Shown here in pieces: positions 11,823-22,724 of a stretch of 64,000 nucleotides of DNA. Every line of letters begins with the position of its first letter. The stretch's first letter is position 1. The stretch is from Zygnema cylindricum (taxonomy: Eukaryota > Streptophyta > Zygnematophyceae > Zygnematales > Zygnemataceae). Both the position numbers and the translations under genes were made by a program. The DNA lies in the NCBI GenBank assembly GCA_037447655.1, contig JBBHKE010003382.1, forward strand, positions 1-64,000, in the 5' to 3' direction. The notes under the pieces are model-generated. The model searched no databases. It saw only the letters and a list, made by a program, of their open reading frames with translations, and was not told the origin of the DNA.

Positions 11823-11875
11823 TATATAAAACTCTAAAAAACCCTAAATAACCCTAAAAAACCCTTGAAAGCCCT
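11823..11875 (+). promoter_or_regulatory. Putative membralin core promoter: TATA box and telo-boxes
   Basis: TATATAAA at 11823-11830 lies about 95-100 bp before the membralin ATG and is followed at once by AAACCCTAAATAACCCTAAA-type strings (11840-11862). AAACCCTAA telo-boxes are known near the start sites of plant housekeeping genes. Position and composition support a core promoter; function is inferred. Confidence 0.5.
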
Positions 11876-11923
11876 AGAAGACGGGATCCCTCAGTAAGAG
11901 AGGCGGGCGTGCCTCGTGTCGTG

Positions 11924-14900
11924 ATGGATGCTGAGAGGGCGTATTTCCTCGTTCACGCACGTTTTTCACGCGTTATAGCCCAGCTTGTGGCTCCAAGAAT
12001 CCGTACATGTTTGGAGTATATTTGTCTTGTTAACGCAGGAATCCTCCTAGTTATACTCCTATCTATGCACATCCAATTTGTCGGACAGGTGAGCTTCTTC
12101 TCTCCTGCCTCTTTCTGCTCTCGCTTCTCGCCCCTCTCCTCTCCTTCTTCTCTCCCTCTCCCTCTCCACTCTCCCTCTTCCCCTCCCTCTCCCTCTCCTT
12201 CTCCCTCTTTCCTCTCCCTCTCCCTCTCCTTCTCCCTCTCCCCTCTCCCTCTCCCTCTTCCCTCTTCCCTCTCCTCCCCTCCATGGCTCTCAGACTCTTA
12301 AGAACTTTCACGTCTTTCCCAGAAGAAGTTCCCTCCCCTCCCTCCCCTTCCCCTCCCTCCCCCCCTGAAACTTTCGAGGAAGCCGTCCTTCTACCCCCCT
12401 GGATCAAAAGAGAAGAGGGGAAATTACCCCCTTTGGACCCCAATTCCGCTTCCCTCCAAAATTGGCAGTACCTTTGGGCCACTCAGGAAGAAGTCACTAA
12501 ATCCAAAAAAAGTACAAAAAGTACGAAATGTACGGATGGGTGTACGGAAAAGAAGGGAAGACTCGGTGTGAAAGATCGAACTCGGAGCGCCGCGGGAGAT
12601 TTCGCGAAACCGAGGGCGAAATTCGACAAAAAATAAGGATAAAAAGGGGAATTAAAAAAGAAATATTTTTTTTTTTTGAGAATTTTAAAAAGTGGGCATT
12701 GTAGAGGGAGACGAATCTCGGATTGGGTTTTTTTTTTTTAGCTTGTTTTTTTTTTTTTTTTTTTTTGTTTCCCTCCCTTGTTTTTTTTTTTTTTGTTGTT
12801 TTTTTTTTTTTTTTTTGTCATCTCTCAATTTTCATGTTCGTCTTCTCTTTTTCTTGTTTGTCCCCCATTTTTCATGTTCATCTCCCAAATTCCTTGTTTG
12901 TTTCCATGTTTTCTGTTTGTCTCCCATTTTTCTTGTTTGTCTCCCATTTTTCTTGTTTGTCCCTCATTTTTCGTCCCATTTTTCACGGTCATCTCCCAGT
13001 TTTTATGTTCGTCTCCTTTTTTTCATTTTAGTCTCAGAATTTTCGGGTTCGTCTCCCAATTTTCATGTTTGTCTCCCATTTTTCTGTTTGTCTCCCATTT
13101 TTCTGTTTGTCTCGTGTGAATGTTTTAATGTTGTTTCAGGTGACCGGAGTTGATCTGACGAATGATGTTTATTCTGAATTTCGGAAACAATTGTCTTCAT
13201 TGAGAAACGCGGAAATTAAGTGGAAAGCAGCTTTGGAAAAGCTTAAACATTCTCTTATTGGAAACAATCCCGATCCTCCAGAATGGACAACAAAATCCTT
13301 CGAGCCAGTGGAAGAGCTAAAATCTCAGGCTTCTTTCATTTCTAGAGTTAATAGATTTTTAGGGTTACTCTTAGGAACTGCAAAGTTTTCCGGTATACAA
13401 AGAAGCAAGTCCGTAGCTAAAAAAAATCAACAGCCTTTGTCCCAAACAATAGACGTGCTGGATTTAAAAGGTTCCGAAGAACTTGGAGGAGAAAAACATC
13501 CTTCTCCAAACTTACAGGATGGTAACAGGATTGACGAGCAAGTGGTAGTCACTTCTGTCACAGGATTCGGAAGGGGACCACTGACGACCACCGCTATTCA
13601 TTATCTGAAGTGGTGGTTAAAGAATTTTACGCTAAGAATGGATACGTTTCTATCTGTGCTGTGGGCGATTTCACAAGAATTGGTATAGTTTCTCATTCAG
13701 TCACACATCATATCTAGGAAGTGGTTGTAAGGGACGAACATTCTTGCTGAAAGTCGTTTGGTTTTGGGAAAACTTATTGCAATGCATATCCGTTAAATGT
13801 TTGCTATATTTTGTCTCTCGAAGGTTTCTTGCGGCTAAAGACAGATGGTTGAAAAACCTTAGTCCAAAAGATGTGAAAACAATTGGAAATACTATATGCA
13901 GTCTCCGCGGTCTAAAGCGTATTTTATAATACACATATAGTTCTTTACAACCACATATAGTGCTTTCAATTATTTTTGCACATTTTAACTCTGTAAACGA
14001 CAGATGTTGTATTCAACTTACGCTTCACTTTTTTTTTAAACAGGTAGTTGATGATATTACAATGGTTTCTTCCGACAAGCAATTCGTTGAACACGGTGCG
14101 TTACTGATTTCTGTTGTCTTGAAAACAACAAAACAGAAAAGAATGGATGTTGTTAAGATTCTGTAGTTGCAAATGCAACTAATTTTGATGGTATTTATGT
14201 ATTTTTTGAACATATTTGTGAATTCTTGGTTTTCAATTGTCATATACGTGCGCCTAGTGACAAAAGTCCTATTGTTGAAAAAAAAAATTAGTCAATTTTC
14301 AGTCTTTTGTTAACTCGCCACAGAATTAGAAGCATATTGTGAATTGTATAACGTGAGCATATTCGTCCTCTCTCCTGCTTTTCTCCCTCTCTGCCCCCTC
14401 TTTCGTCTCCTCTCTTCTCTTTCTCCCCTCCTCTCCCCTTCTCTCCTCCCTCTCTGTTTTCTCTCTCCTCTCAACTTTTCCTTCAGTCCCTTATCTCCTC
14501 TCTTTTCTCCACTTTCCGTCTCCTCCCCTCCTCTCTCTCTCCTCCCTCTCTCCTTTCTCCCACCTCTCCTCTCCTCGCCCTCTCTCCTCCCTCTCTCCTT
14601 TCTCCCACCTCTCCTCTCCTCTCTCCTCCCTCTCTCCTCTTTCCTCCCTCTCTCCTCTCTCCTCTCTTCTCTCCTCTCCTCTCCTCTCCTCTTCTCTCCT
14701 GCCCTCTCCCCCCTTTAAGTGTTCAATTTCGTATGTTTGTTCTGATTCCAGTTGTCTTCATGTGAAAACAGGTGGAAGCAGTAATACTGGTAACCAGTGG
14801 AATGGCCCCCCTACAGATCCTTCATATATTTACAGCCAGGAAAAGGTTAGTTTAAGGTTTAAATTTTAGGACTTCTAATTTTGAATAATATTAATTCAGT

Positions 14901-17900
14901 TATTTTAATCCCTTTTGAGCAATTGTCCGCTATATGGTCAACTATATTATATATAGTATAACTTAAAAAAAAAATGAATATATATATATAAAAATATAAA
15001 AAAACACACACACACATACACACACACAGACACACACATATATATATATGTGTGTGTGTGTGTAAACAAATAGACCACATTGACAGGATACTCATCACCA
15101 ACTTGGCTGTCACATTATAAAACTAGTTTTTTTTTTTTGTTCTATTTATGTTGAAGGCATTTGAGATGGAGTTTAAATTTTAGGGTGTTAAGTAGTAAGA
15201 TCTAATTCTAAGTCGAGTGTCGCATGAACGTTATGTATACATATTTATATTTATGTCATTTATATCCTAAGTAATCTACATTTCAGCCTACACTTTTCAA
15301 ATGTAAAATAACCATTCCTTAATATAACACTTTTTTTTTGTTCTATGTCGACTTTTTTGAAGACTTAGCCTACATTTGCTGTCTATGAAGGTTTTCTTTA
15401 AATCTAGAATCCTGAACTTGGTTTATTGGTAATTTTCTAAAGTCTATGAAAAGCAACAATGGCCTCTCAAAGTCAGTCAGGATTTCATTGAAAGCCACAT
15501 GTTATTTGTCGCAGTATTGAACAATTGGAGACGGAGAGGGAGAGGGAGAGGGAGAGGGAGAGGGATTCTGAAAATTGATGACATTACAAATCTCAACGTA
15601 ATTAGCCATGGTGGTCTGACATTATGGATGTATAGTACAGTCCACAAAAATATTTAGATGCGAAAAAGAGAGCCTGTACGAATATTTGTAATGCCATTTT
15701 TCTTCTTAGAAATGGCTTTTGTCCATATTCTTTGATACCGGCAATCTCATGGAATCGTAACTAAAAAAAGTATTGTTCAGGAATCGCGGCGAGAGTTGAA
15801 GTTAATTTTTTATGTGCTTGTCAACGCCGAGCCTGACCTGCTTTTGGTTTTGGATGCAAAGATTTGCGGAAATTTCAGTGTAACCATGAATTGCTACCAG
15901 CGTTATGATCGTTATATCGTGGCGTTTATTTTACTTGTATTGATTCTAATTTGGGCCTTAGGGACGTGGACAATTTGCAACCGCTTGCCGAATTAGCGTT
16001 AAGAAAACAACAATAGTATTATTAACACTATTTTATGTTCAGTGGCCAAAAAAATAAAACCGGCACTACATCAGTGTTACTAAGGTTAATAACAATTCAC
16101 TCTATAGTACACCTGAAATGGCCATTGGGAATGACTTTTACCTTATTTTTTATCTATTATTTTTGTTTTGCAGGGTTATTAAAACTGGTACCAAATTATT
16201 GCGATTAATGCTGAGAATAATTCACGGTATAACACCACTTTTGATGGCGATTCCATCCTCATCTTTTGTCTATTATGCTTGTTTTGCAGGGCTATTTAAT
16301 GTTATCTGAACCTGCGAAAATGGAACACTTGTTGAGAACTGCGAATGTGACTCTATCTGCAAATAATGCATGTTTCGGGGGAAGGTAAAAATTATATAGT
16401 TCTTACAGTTTTTGGGGCAATTTCACCTATACAGTATACCCTAAAACTGTACGATTCACCTTTTAACTTGAGGGCAAATTTCTTAATTGTTGTTACAACA
16501 TTATAGTCGTTTGTCTTTCTACAATATATGTAAGGTAGTCTCCACCCTGGGGAACAGAAACTAATTACCCTTTCACTCCTTTCGACGATTTTACTATTAT
16601 TTAAAGGGACATCTTCAGTTTTCGTTAAAATACAGGAGAGCTGGTTCAATGTTTAAGAAAATAACGGGCTTAGGTATTTGATTTATGTACCTAAGAAAAT
16701 CTTCGTCATTACCCTAACCAGCTTATAAGGACATATAGAAGTGTTTGTTTTTTGTTATATTTTGAAAAGTCTGTCTTCAAGCCCCCTTCAAATTCACTGA
16801 TCGTAAGTTCTATTTAAAATCCAGCTGAAATTAGGTGTTAAACCATTTTTTTGTTTGAGAGGGTGGATGCTACTACTGTAGTAATTCTAAATAATATCAA
16901 TCCTTTCATTGTTTTAACTCAGTGTATTTTGTCTTCTCATTTTTGCAAGAAACAAGAGTTTTTAATACTTTTTTTGGCTAGAAGTTGGAAACAGGCTTCT
17001 ATTTCCTCATTCTCCACTAAAGCAGTTGATGCTGATGGGTGTTTTTTTACCAGGTTACAACGATTATTGATAGATAACTTTGTCGGATATGATACTATTT
17101 TGATGAACAGCCTTCTCAGTGCTCAAGGAAAAGGTGAATTGGAAATAGAAAAGAAAAGATCTTCTGAGGCTGGGCTTGAATTTTATCCATTCGGTTTGGA
17201 CTATAGTTGAAATATGCAAAAACAAATGGAAACGTTATTTGTGGTTTCCGCGTACTATACAAGTATTATACTCGAAAATACCACTTACTACGTGTATAGT
17301 ACGGGGGTAACAACATATAGCGTTTCCAATTGTTTTCGCACGTTTGAACAATGGTTGGACATCGTAAATGGGAATTGTCTCATGTTTTTATATAATTTCT
17401 TGGTGCAACATATGTGGATTTTATTGCGTACATTTTTCATGTGGTTTTTAATCCTCGGATAATGTTCTGCTATTTTTATTAAAAGTGTTTCTCCTTTTTG
17501 TTTCTCCGCTGTAATGACTTTGGGCCATTTAACATATTTGGTTCTCTGCACAAAAGTAATTGAAGGATCTTGTTAGTTAAATTGTGTAAATAAGCCCATA
17601 AACAGTCAGCATGTTTTTATGTGACTTGGTGCCTTAAAGTGAGGGTTATAACTTGTGAGATGACCAGAAGCTGATCGATCTTGACTTGAGAAATTGCTGG
17701 TACAATGCAGGTTACCTGTACAATTTACAAACAAAAGATTCATACAATCTTAATCATGGCTTGAAACGGAAGGTTCTGGATAACCATCTGGAAGGTACTG
17801 CCTTGACATCCAAATGCATTCACTTTTTATTTCTTACTTTTCTGGCAAAGGGGAATTGTTTTGTGTGTTTTCAGTAGCAAAATTTGTGGGATAGGGTGTG

Positions 17901-20900
17901 CAAATTTACTGGTGCTTTAATTGAGCAGTCAATTATTGGTGTGAATTACGCGACATTTTCCGTAAATTCTTTCTTTAGAGACTGAAAACCATAGGATTTG
18001 TATACAGATTTCAAGCATAATCGTTTGGCAGGAATTTTGGCACATGATAATTTTATGTCCAGTAAATATGTTATTTCTTGGTACTCAATGTCTTCATATG
18101 GTCAATGAGCCAGAAAATGGGCATTGAATTAGTGTTATGAAAGCTACTCTGAGATATTAATGTGTATTATACCTTTTTGTTGGCAGTTTAAATGTTTTTA
18201 TTCCATGTTTTATCAAATGTTTTATTCTGCGGGATTGAGTTGCATTCTCCAGGTTTCACTTGATAATTTCAACACATTTTCTTAATTTTGTTGCAGAGCA
18301 CATAATATTCAAATTCGGGGTACTTATAACATCTATTTTTTTGTATTTTACAACCACTATGTCTGTATCTTTCACATTGAGAGAGACACAGGCACGTATG
18401 TTAAGGTTTACTGGTGAGATGACAGCCTTTTTAAAAATCCCATGTTATACATAAACATTTGTTAACGTGTTACTATAAATGGACAAATTTCTCAATATTT
18501 AACTCTGATTTTTTTTGAAAAAGTACAAGATTGTGTCATGTGATGCAAAATAATTTGGTTCTGTAATACTGAAATTAGACATTTCTCTACAGTTGATGGG
18601 TCATCTTTTCTGGATCTGGGAGTAGTCTCAAGTTTTTCCTCATAGGCATTCACATATTATGTAGATCACTTTTGCTTGTTTTAAGCGAACTCTCAGCCGT
18701 CTAGGTTTCTGTGTAACTGACAACATGTAAACGTAAATGCAAATGTAAATGTAATGTGGGACATCCAACACATTATTTTCGGAGTGTGAATAAATAGCCA
18801 TAAGATCTGTTTAGTTCATATGTAAGTTAATTTTGGATTTCTATGTCGCAGTTCAACTCCAACGACATGCTCGGCAGCGACTCCCAACCTTTCGACTTAT
18901 TTTTGTTCATGTAGTGGAGTCTTTGGTGTTTGTTCCGGTATGTTTACGTCCCAAAACTTTGAGTGCGAATATCTCTTAGAAATTCCAGAATTCGATTCTT
19001 AGATGGGTCTTTTGCAACCTTGCTGTTGCTCTATTTTCCACCGATGAAGTCTTTAAATACAGGATGTTGAATGGCATGCCTTTTTTTTTTAACGGTTCCA
19101 TTTATTGTGAGATTAGGCCTGTGGTGTTCAATTGTTTTATTATTTTTTAATAGGGAACCACAGTAATGGTTGATTGCAGATTATGATCGGCATTCTTTTT
19201 TTTCTGTTCGAATTTTTTAACGATCAGCTTCTGGCCTTCATGGTGCTCACACTCGTGTGGCTTTGTGAACTCTTCACGATGGTCAGGTAACATTTTTTGT
19301 ATCAAACATTATTTGTTGAACATTATCAACATTGTTTGTTGAACGGTGTGGACATTAAACATCCAGTCATGGTGTGAGAATGGTTGTCAGCAAAGTGCAC
19401 TCCTTTTTCTTTTCAATGGTCAAGCTACAGAATATATCACTTTTGGAGTTAATTATAATAGCAAAACCCGGTGTCTGTGTAGTTGCATTTTTGGAATTTC
19501 TTTTGACTTTTACACGCTTATTGTCTTTTTAGGTTTTGTTTTGTAATTTTTTTTTGTTACTTGAAGCTTTTTTACATATATAATTTCCACTTTTGAGAAC
19601 TCTTTCCTGTTTTATCCCTTTTTTATTATCTATTTTTTGCTTTTTCAATATTTAAGACGTTTTGTTTTTAACTTTTGCGTGGTTGCGCCTTTTTAGGTTT
19701 TGTTTGGGTAACTTTCTTGTAACCTAAAGTCACAGCAGAGATGCTTAGAATTTGTAGAATGTAGATTAAGTATTGAGAATTCATAGAGAATTCATACTTC
19801 CATTTTGCAGATTTTTCATTAAGTGTCCAGAATACATGGAGGTTGTATCTCAGTGGGTCTGATTTGGGAAGTGGGACGGTTTTGTAAGTTATTGTATGGC
19901 AACTGTGGCAATTGTGGGATTTTTTTGTAATTAGAAGCTCTGATTTAGTAAATTATGTGCTGGGAACATTGCTCATAGTTTTAAGGCACATCATTTTTCC
20001 TGTTGATAGTTTGTGCTCAAAGGTCGTCTATCATTTATAAGTTCTTTTTGGGGTTTTCAGTGTTCGTACCCGCATCTCCATGATTTACTTCCCCCGCTTC
20101 TTCTTTCTCTACTTTATGGGCTTTCACATTTACTTTTTCTCCTTCACTTACGGTCAGTCCACTTCAAGACCAGTTTTTTCCATTGCCGAGAACTGTGCCC
20201 CATGTTACAGTGGAAGTGAAGGGAGGATTGAACTTTAACGATGATAATATGTTTTGTTGACATTCTGTTTTAACCTACGGTGGGATGTAAACACTACTAG
20301 AAAGAGTGGCTTTTTATTAGCTATTATTTTCCAGGATGTCTCACCTATTGAAGTACTTGAAGATTCTTTGAAAAATGAAGTTATTTTGGACGACAGTTGG
20401 TAGTGGATTATGTTCACGTTATAAATGTGTTTTCACGGTGTCGACAATTACTCCACAGATAGGAAAGGGTTCTGGAAATTACAATTATAGTACACCTGCT
20501 TTAGTGTGGTTCAATTTGTTTGCATGTATACTGCTGCAGGTTTTGTTTTTAAAATGAAAGGTTACTGAAAGTATAGATGAAGAAGAGGAAAGCACCTGAT
20601 GTTGTGCGGACTAGTTTGTTTGGTGTGGACAATTACAAGCTTTTACCGAGAGGGAAGTTTGCTGGAAATTGAAGGTAAAAACCTCCTGATTTAGTGTGGA
20701 CCAGTGCCAGAAGCTTTTATTGAAAAGGAAGGTTTATTTGAAAGTACAGATAAACAAAAACATTTGATTTAGTGTGGACCAGGTTGTTTGCTTTTGTTAC
20801 AGGTTTTTCTTACCTTGCGTTTTTTACTATGGCTGCTTTTATGCAACATGCGGTCCTTTTCTTTTGGAACCGTCTGGAGGTGAGTCAGACTGGACTCACT

Positions 20901-22724
20901 TTTGGGCATTTGGAGAAATTGTATTATTGGTAAAAATAAAATAAATGATAATTTAGGGAATGTTTTGTAAACTGCATTGGAATTGCGAAGGCCACCTGTT
21001 GATTAGTAGGAGCATTTTTGGCTGTTTCTATGACGATTTTCTACTTGATAGCATCTTGTATAGAGAATTTGGCATGTTTTTCTCAAAGACAGATTTTGTT
21101 CTTCAATTTTTTTGAAGTCATGGGAATAACCTTGGCCTAAATCTGAGGGATGTCTGCCTTTTGAGCTTGCTCAGTAGACTAACAAAATTCTGCGGTAGTG
21201 AGCATGAAACCGATTTTAAACGATTGTGTTTCAGTTAGTCACATGCTTTATATATACCCGGACTTGCACACTTGTTAATGAAAGGCTCATAATTCATTTA
21301 TTCTTTTATAATAGAGAACTTGAAAGGTTCATGACTTGTTTATTCTTTCTTAATAGAAAGGTCTTGTATGTTATTTTTCAAATTTCTGCAAATAATGGAA
21401 TGTCCAGTTTACACATTACTTACACCGACGTCCGTCACTGGTAGAGTTAATAACATTATTCTGGTCCCGTGCTTTTTGTTTTTCAGCATGTTTTTGTAAA
21501 AATCTCTGTTTAAAAATTGTAAACATTCTTGTGAACGTCTGAGTTTTTGGATTTGTATGTGTCTTGTATCAAGTTTTCATCTTGTAAACTTTGAGTTCTC
21601 GATGTTTTTCTTGTATATTTACCAAAAGTCACAAAATAGTGTTGATGACATTCATTCAAGTAATGGGGCGGAAGCTGCGAGGTAACCCAATTGCGACCAA
21701 TTTCACATGAATTACTAATTGTTTTCTTAGCGATTCACAGCTAATTCATGCTAAAAATTTCAGTGTGAACATTTTTTCTGCTTTAAAAACCATAACTAGT
21801 CTACTTGAGCTTTTTGTCCCTTCAGAAAGAGTTTTTTTGGTTCACAAATCCTCGTTTGACCTTTTAGGAACCTCTTCCTTTTGACAGGTTCCTGCCCTTC
21901 AGAGCTTATTCCAAAGAAGAGCTCAACAACAACAACAACAGCAAAATTTCCAATCCTTCTCGACTCTCGGTTTACTTTCGGCTCTTTCTCAAGCAATGGC
22001 AGGTCAGGAATTGCAAAGAGGAGGAGGAGAACAAATGCCTCTTGGACCAACACAGGACACCAGTCTAGTTTTGGAACGTTCTGGAAACACTTTCATTGTT
22101 TCTCGACCCACGGAGAATTTTGACACGAGTCATAATATTCATTTGCAAAACAGTCGTCAAAATTTCATCAACAATGAACAACAATCGGGAGGATTGGCTG
22201 AAGGAGGAGAGAGGAGAGGGAGAGGAGGGGGGAGAGAGGGAGCGTCTGAGCGTGTGAGGGACGAGATTGTAGGGGAAGGTGCGCACGAAAGGGAGGGAAG
22301 ATTGAGGACCGAGAGAGACGGTATTATCGAGAGGGAGAGAGTTTCGGATCTGGGGAATTCCATTTCTCAAAGGAATTCTAGGATAGTTTCACAGCGAGAA
22401 AGAGAGAGAGCCAGAGAAAGAGAAAGAGTAACTGAGGCTCAGGGGCACATTCAGTCAGTGAATTGGTTTCATAATTTGTCAAATAATATTTTGCCACAGG
22501 ACAGATTGCTAGCAGTTGCGAGAGAATTCGGTGGTTTTTTCTTTCCAAGGAGGGGAGAGGAGAGAAGGACGGAAGTTGAGACTAGTGCTGGAGTTACAGC
22601 AGGTGAGGCCGGGGATGAGAGGGAGAGAGAATTGAGAGAAGACGCAACGGAGAGTTATTTTCAAGCACGGAGATTTGAGGTTCAAGAGGAGGTTTTGGAA
22701 AGTAACCGGCAAACTGGCAATTGA
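11924..22724 (+). CDS. TMEM259: Membralin-like ER membrane protein, 13 exons
   Basis: Exons are 11924-12088, 13140-13682, 14044-14095, 14772-14845, 16290-16384, 17054-17133, 17711-17794, 18297-18413, 18852-18937, 19180-19286, 20061-20152, 20803-20879 and 21888-22724. Every splice phase agrees and the sum is 2409 nt (802 residues). The start MDAERAYFLVHARFSRV is followed by a membrane segment near residues 30-52, like plant membralin. Family motifs follow in order: LLIDNFVGYDTILMNSL, GYLYNLQTKDSYNLNHGL, FRLIFVHVVESLVFVP, FFLFEFFNDQLLAFMVL, FMGFHIYFFSFTYG and MQHAVLFFWNRLE. The last five exons before the tail carry about five membrane helices. The tail (525-802) has a Q run and is disordered, rich in R, E and G. 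Animal membralin belongs to an ER-associated degradation complex; the same role here is inferred. Exons 2 and 3 are the least certain. Confidence 0.9.
12119..13112 (+). repeat. Pyrimidine tracts and ~21-bp tandem repeats in membralin intron 1
   Basis: CCCTCT-type low complexity covers 12119-12360, long T runs 12730-12815, and then a degenerate unit of about 21 bp (TTTGTCTCCCATTTTTC) repeats from about 12838 to 13112, ending just before the acceptor CAG at 13137-13139. These make long open frames on both strands that I treat as non-coding. Confidence 0.7.
14361..14716 (+). repeat. CTCTCC/CCTCTC low-complexity tract, membralin intron 3
   Basis: About 355 bp of nearly pure pyrimidine on the plus strand, with no coding value. 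It lies upstream of the small exon 4. Confidence 0.8.
14977..15064. repeat. CA/TA/TG microsatellite able to fold on itself
   Basis: An (AC)n run followed by (AT)n and then (TG)n forms a self-complementary stretch at about 15030-15063. It lies inside membralin intron 4. Confidence 0.75.
16140..16178 (+). repeat. Echo of membralin exon-5 acceptor
   Basis: TCTATTAT.TTTGTTTTGCAGGGTTATT, with CAG ending at 16173, repeats the real acceptor region (TCTATTATGCTTGTTTTGCAG|GGCTATTT, CAG ending at 16289), displaced by 116 bp. Only the real copy continues in frame into YLMLSEPAKMEHL. Confidence 0.7.
20470..20802 (+). repeat. Tandem repeats in membralin intron 11 containing an acceptor echo
   Basis: Units resemble CACCTGATTTAGTGTGGACCAGTTTGTTTGC followed by a GAAAGTATAGAT block. 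They recur at about 20470, 20595, 20678 and 20765. The first unit carries GCTGCAG|GTTTTG (CAG ending at 20539); the last carries the real acceptor, TTACAG|GTTTTTC, CAG ending at 20802. Confidence 0.7.

Noticed and set aside
12063-12482. 139-codon minus-strand frame opposite membralin exon 1 and intron 1
   Set aside because: E/G/R-rich shadow of a plus-strand CCCTCT tract overlapping a well-supported exon.
13829-13929. Possible extra membralin exon (LAAKDRWLKNLSPKDVKTIG)
   Set aside because: No convincing acceptor, and splicing exon 2 directly to 14044 keeps all phases; it stays an outside possibility.
15030-15063. Hairpin as an RNA gene or terminator
   Set aside because: It is a CA/TA/TG microsatellite, self-complementary by composition.
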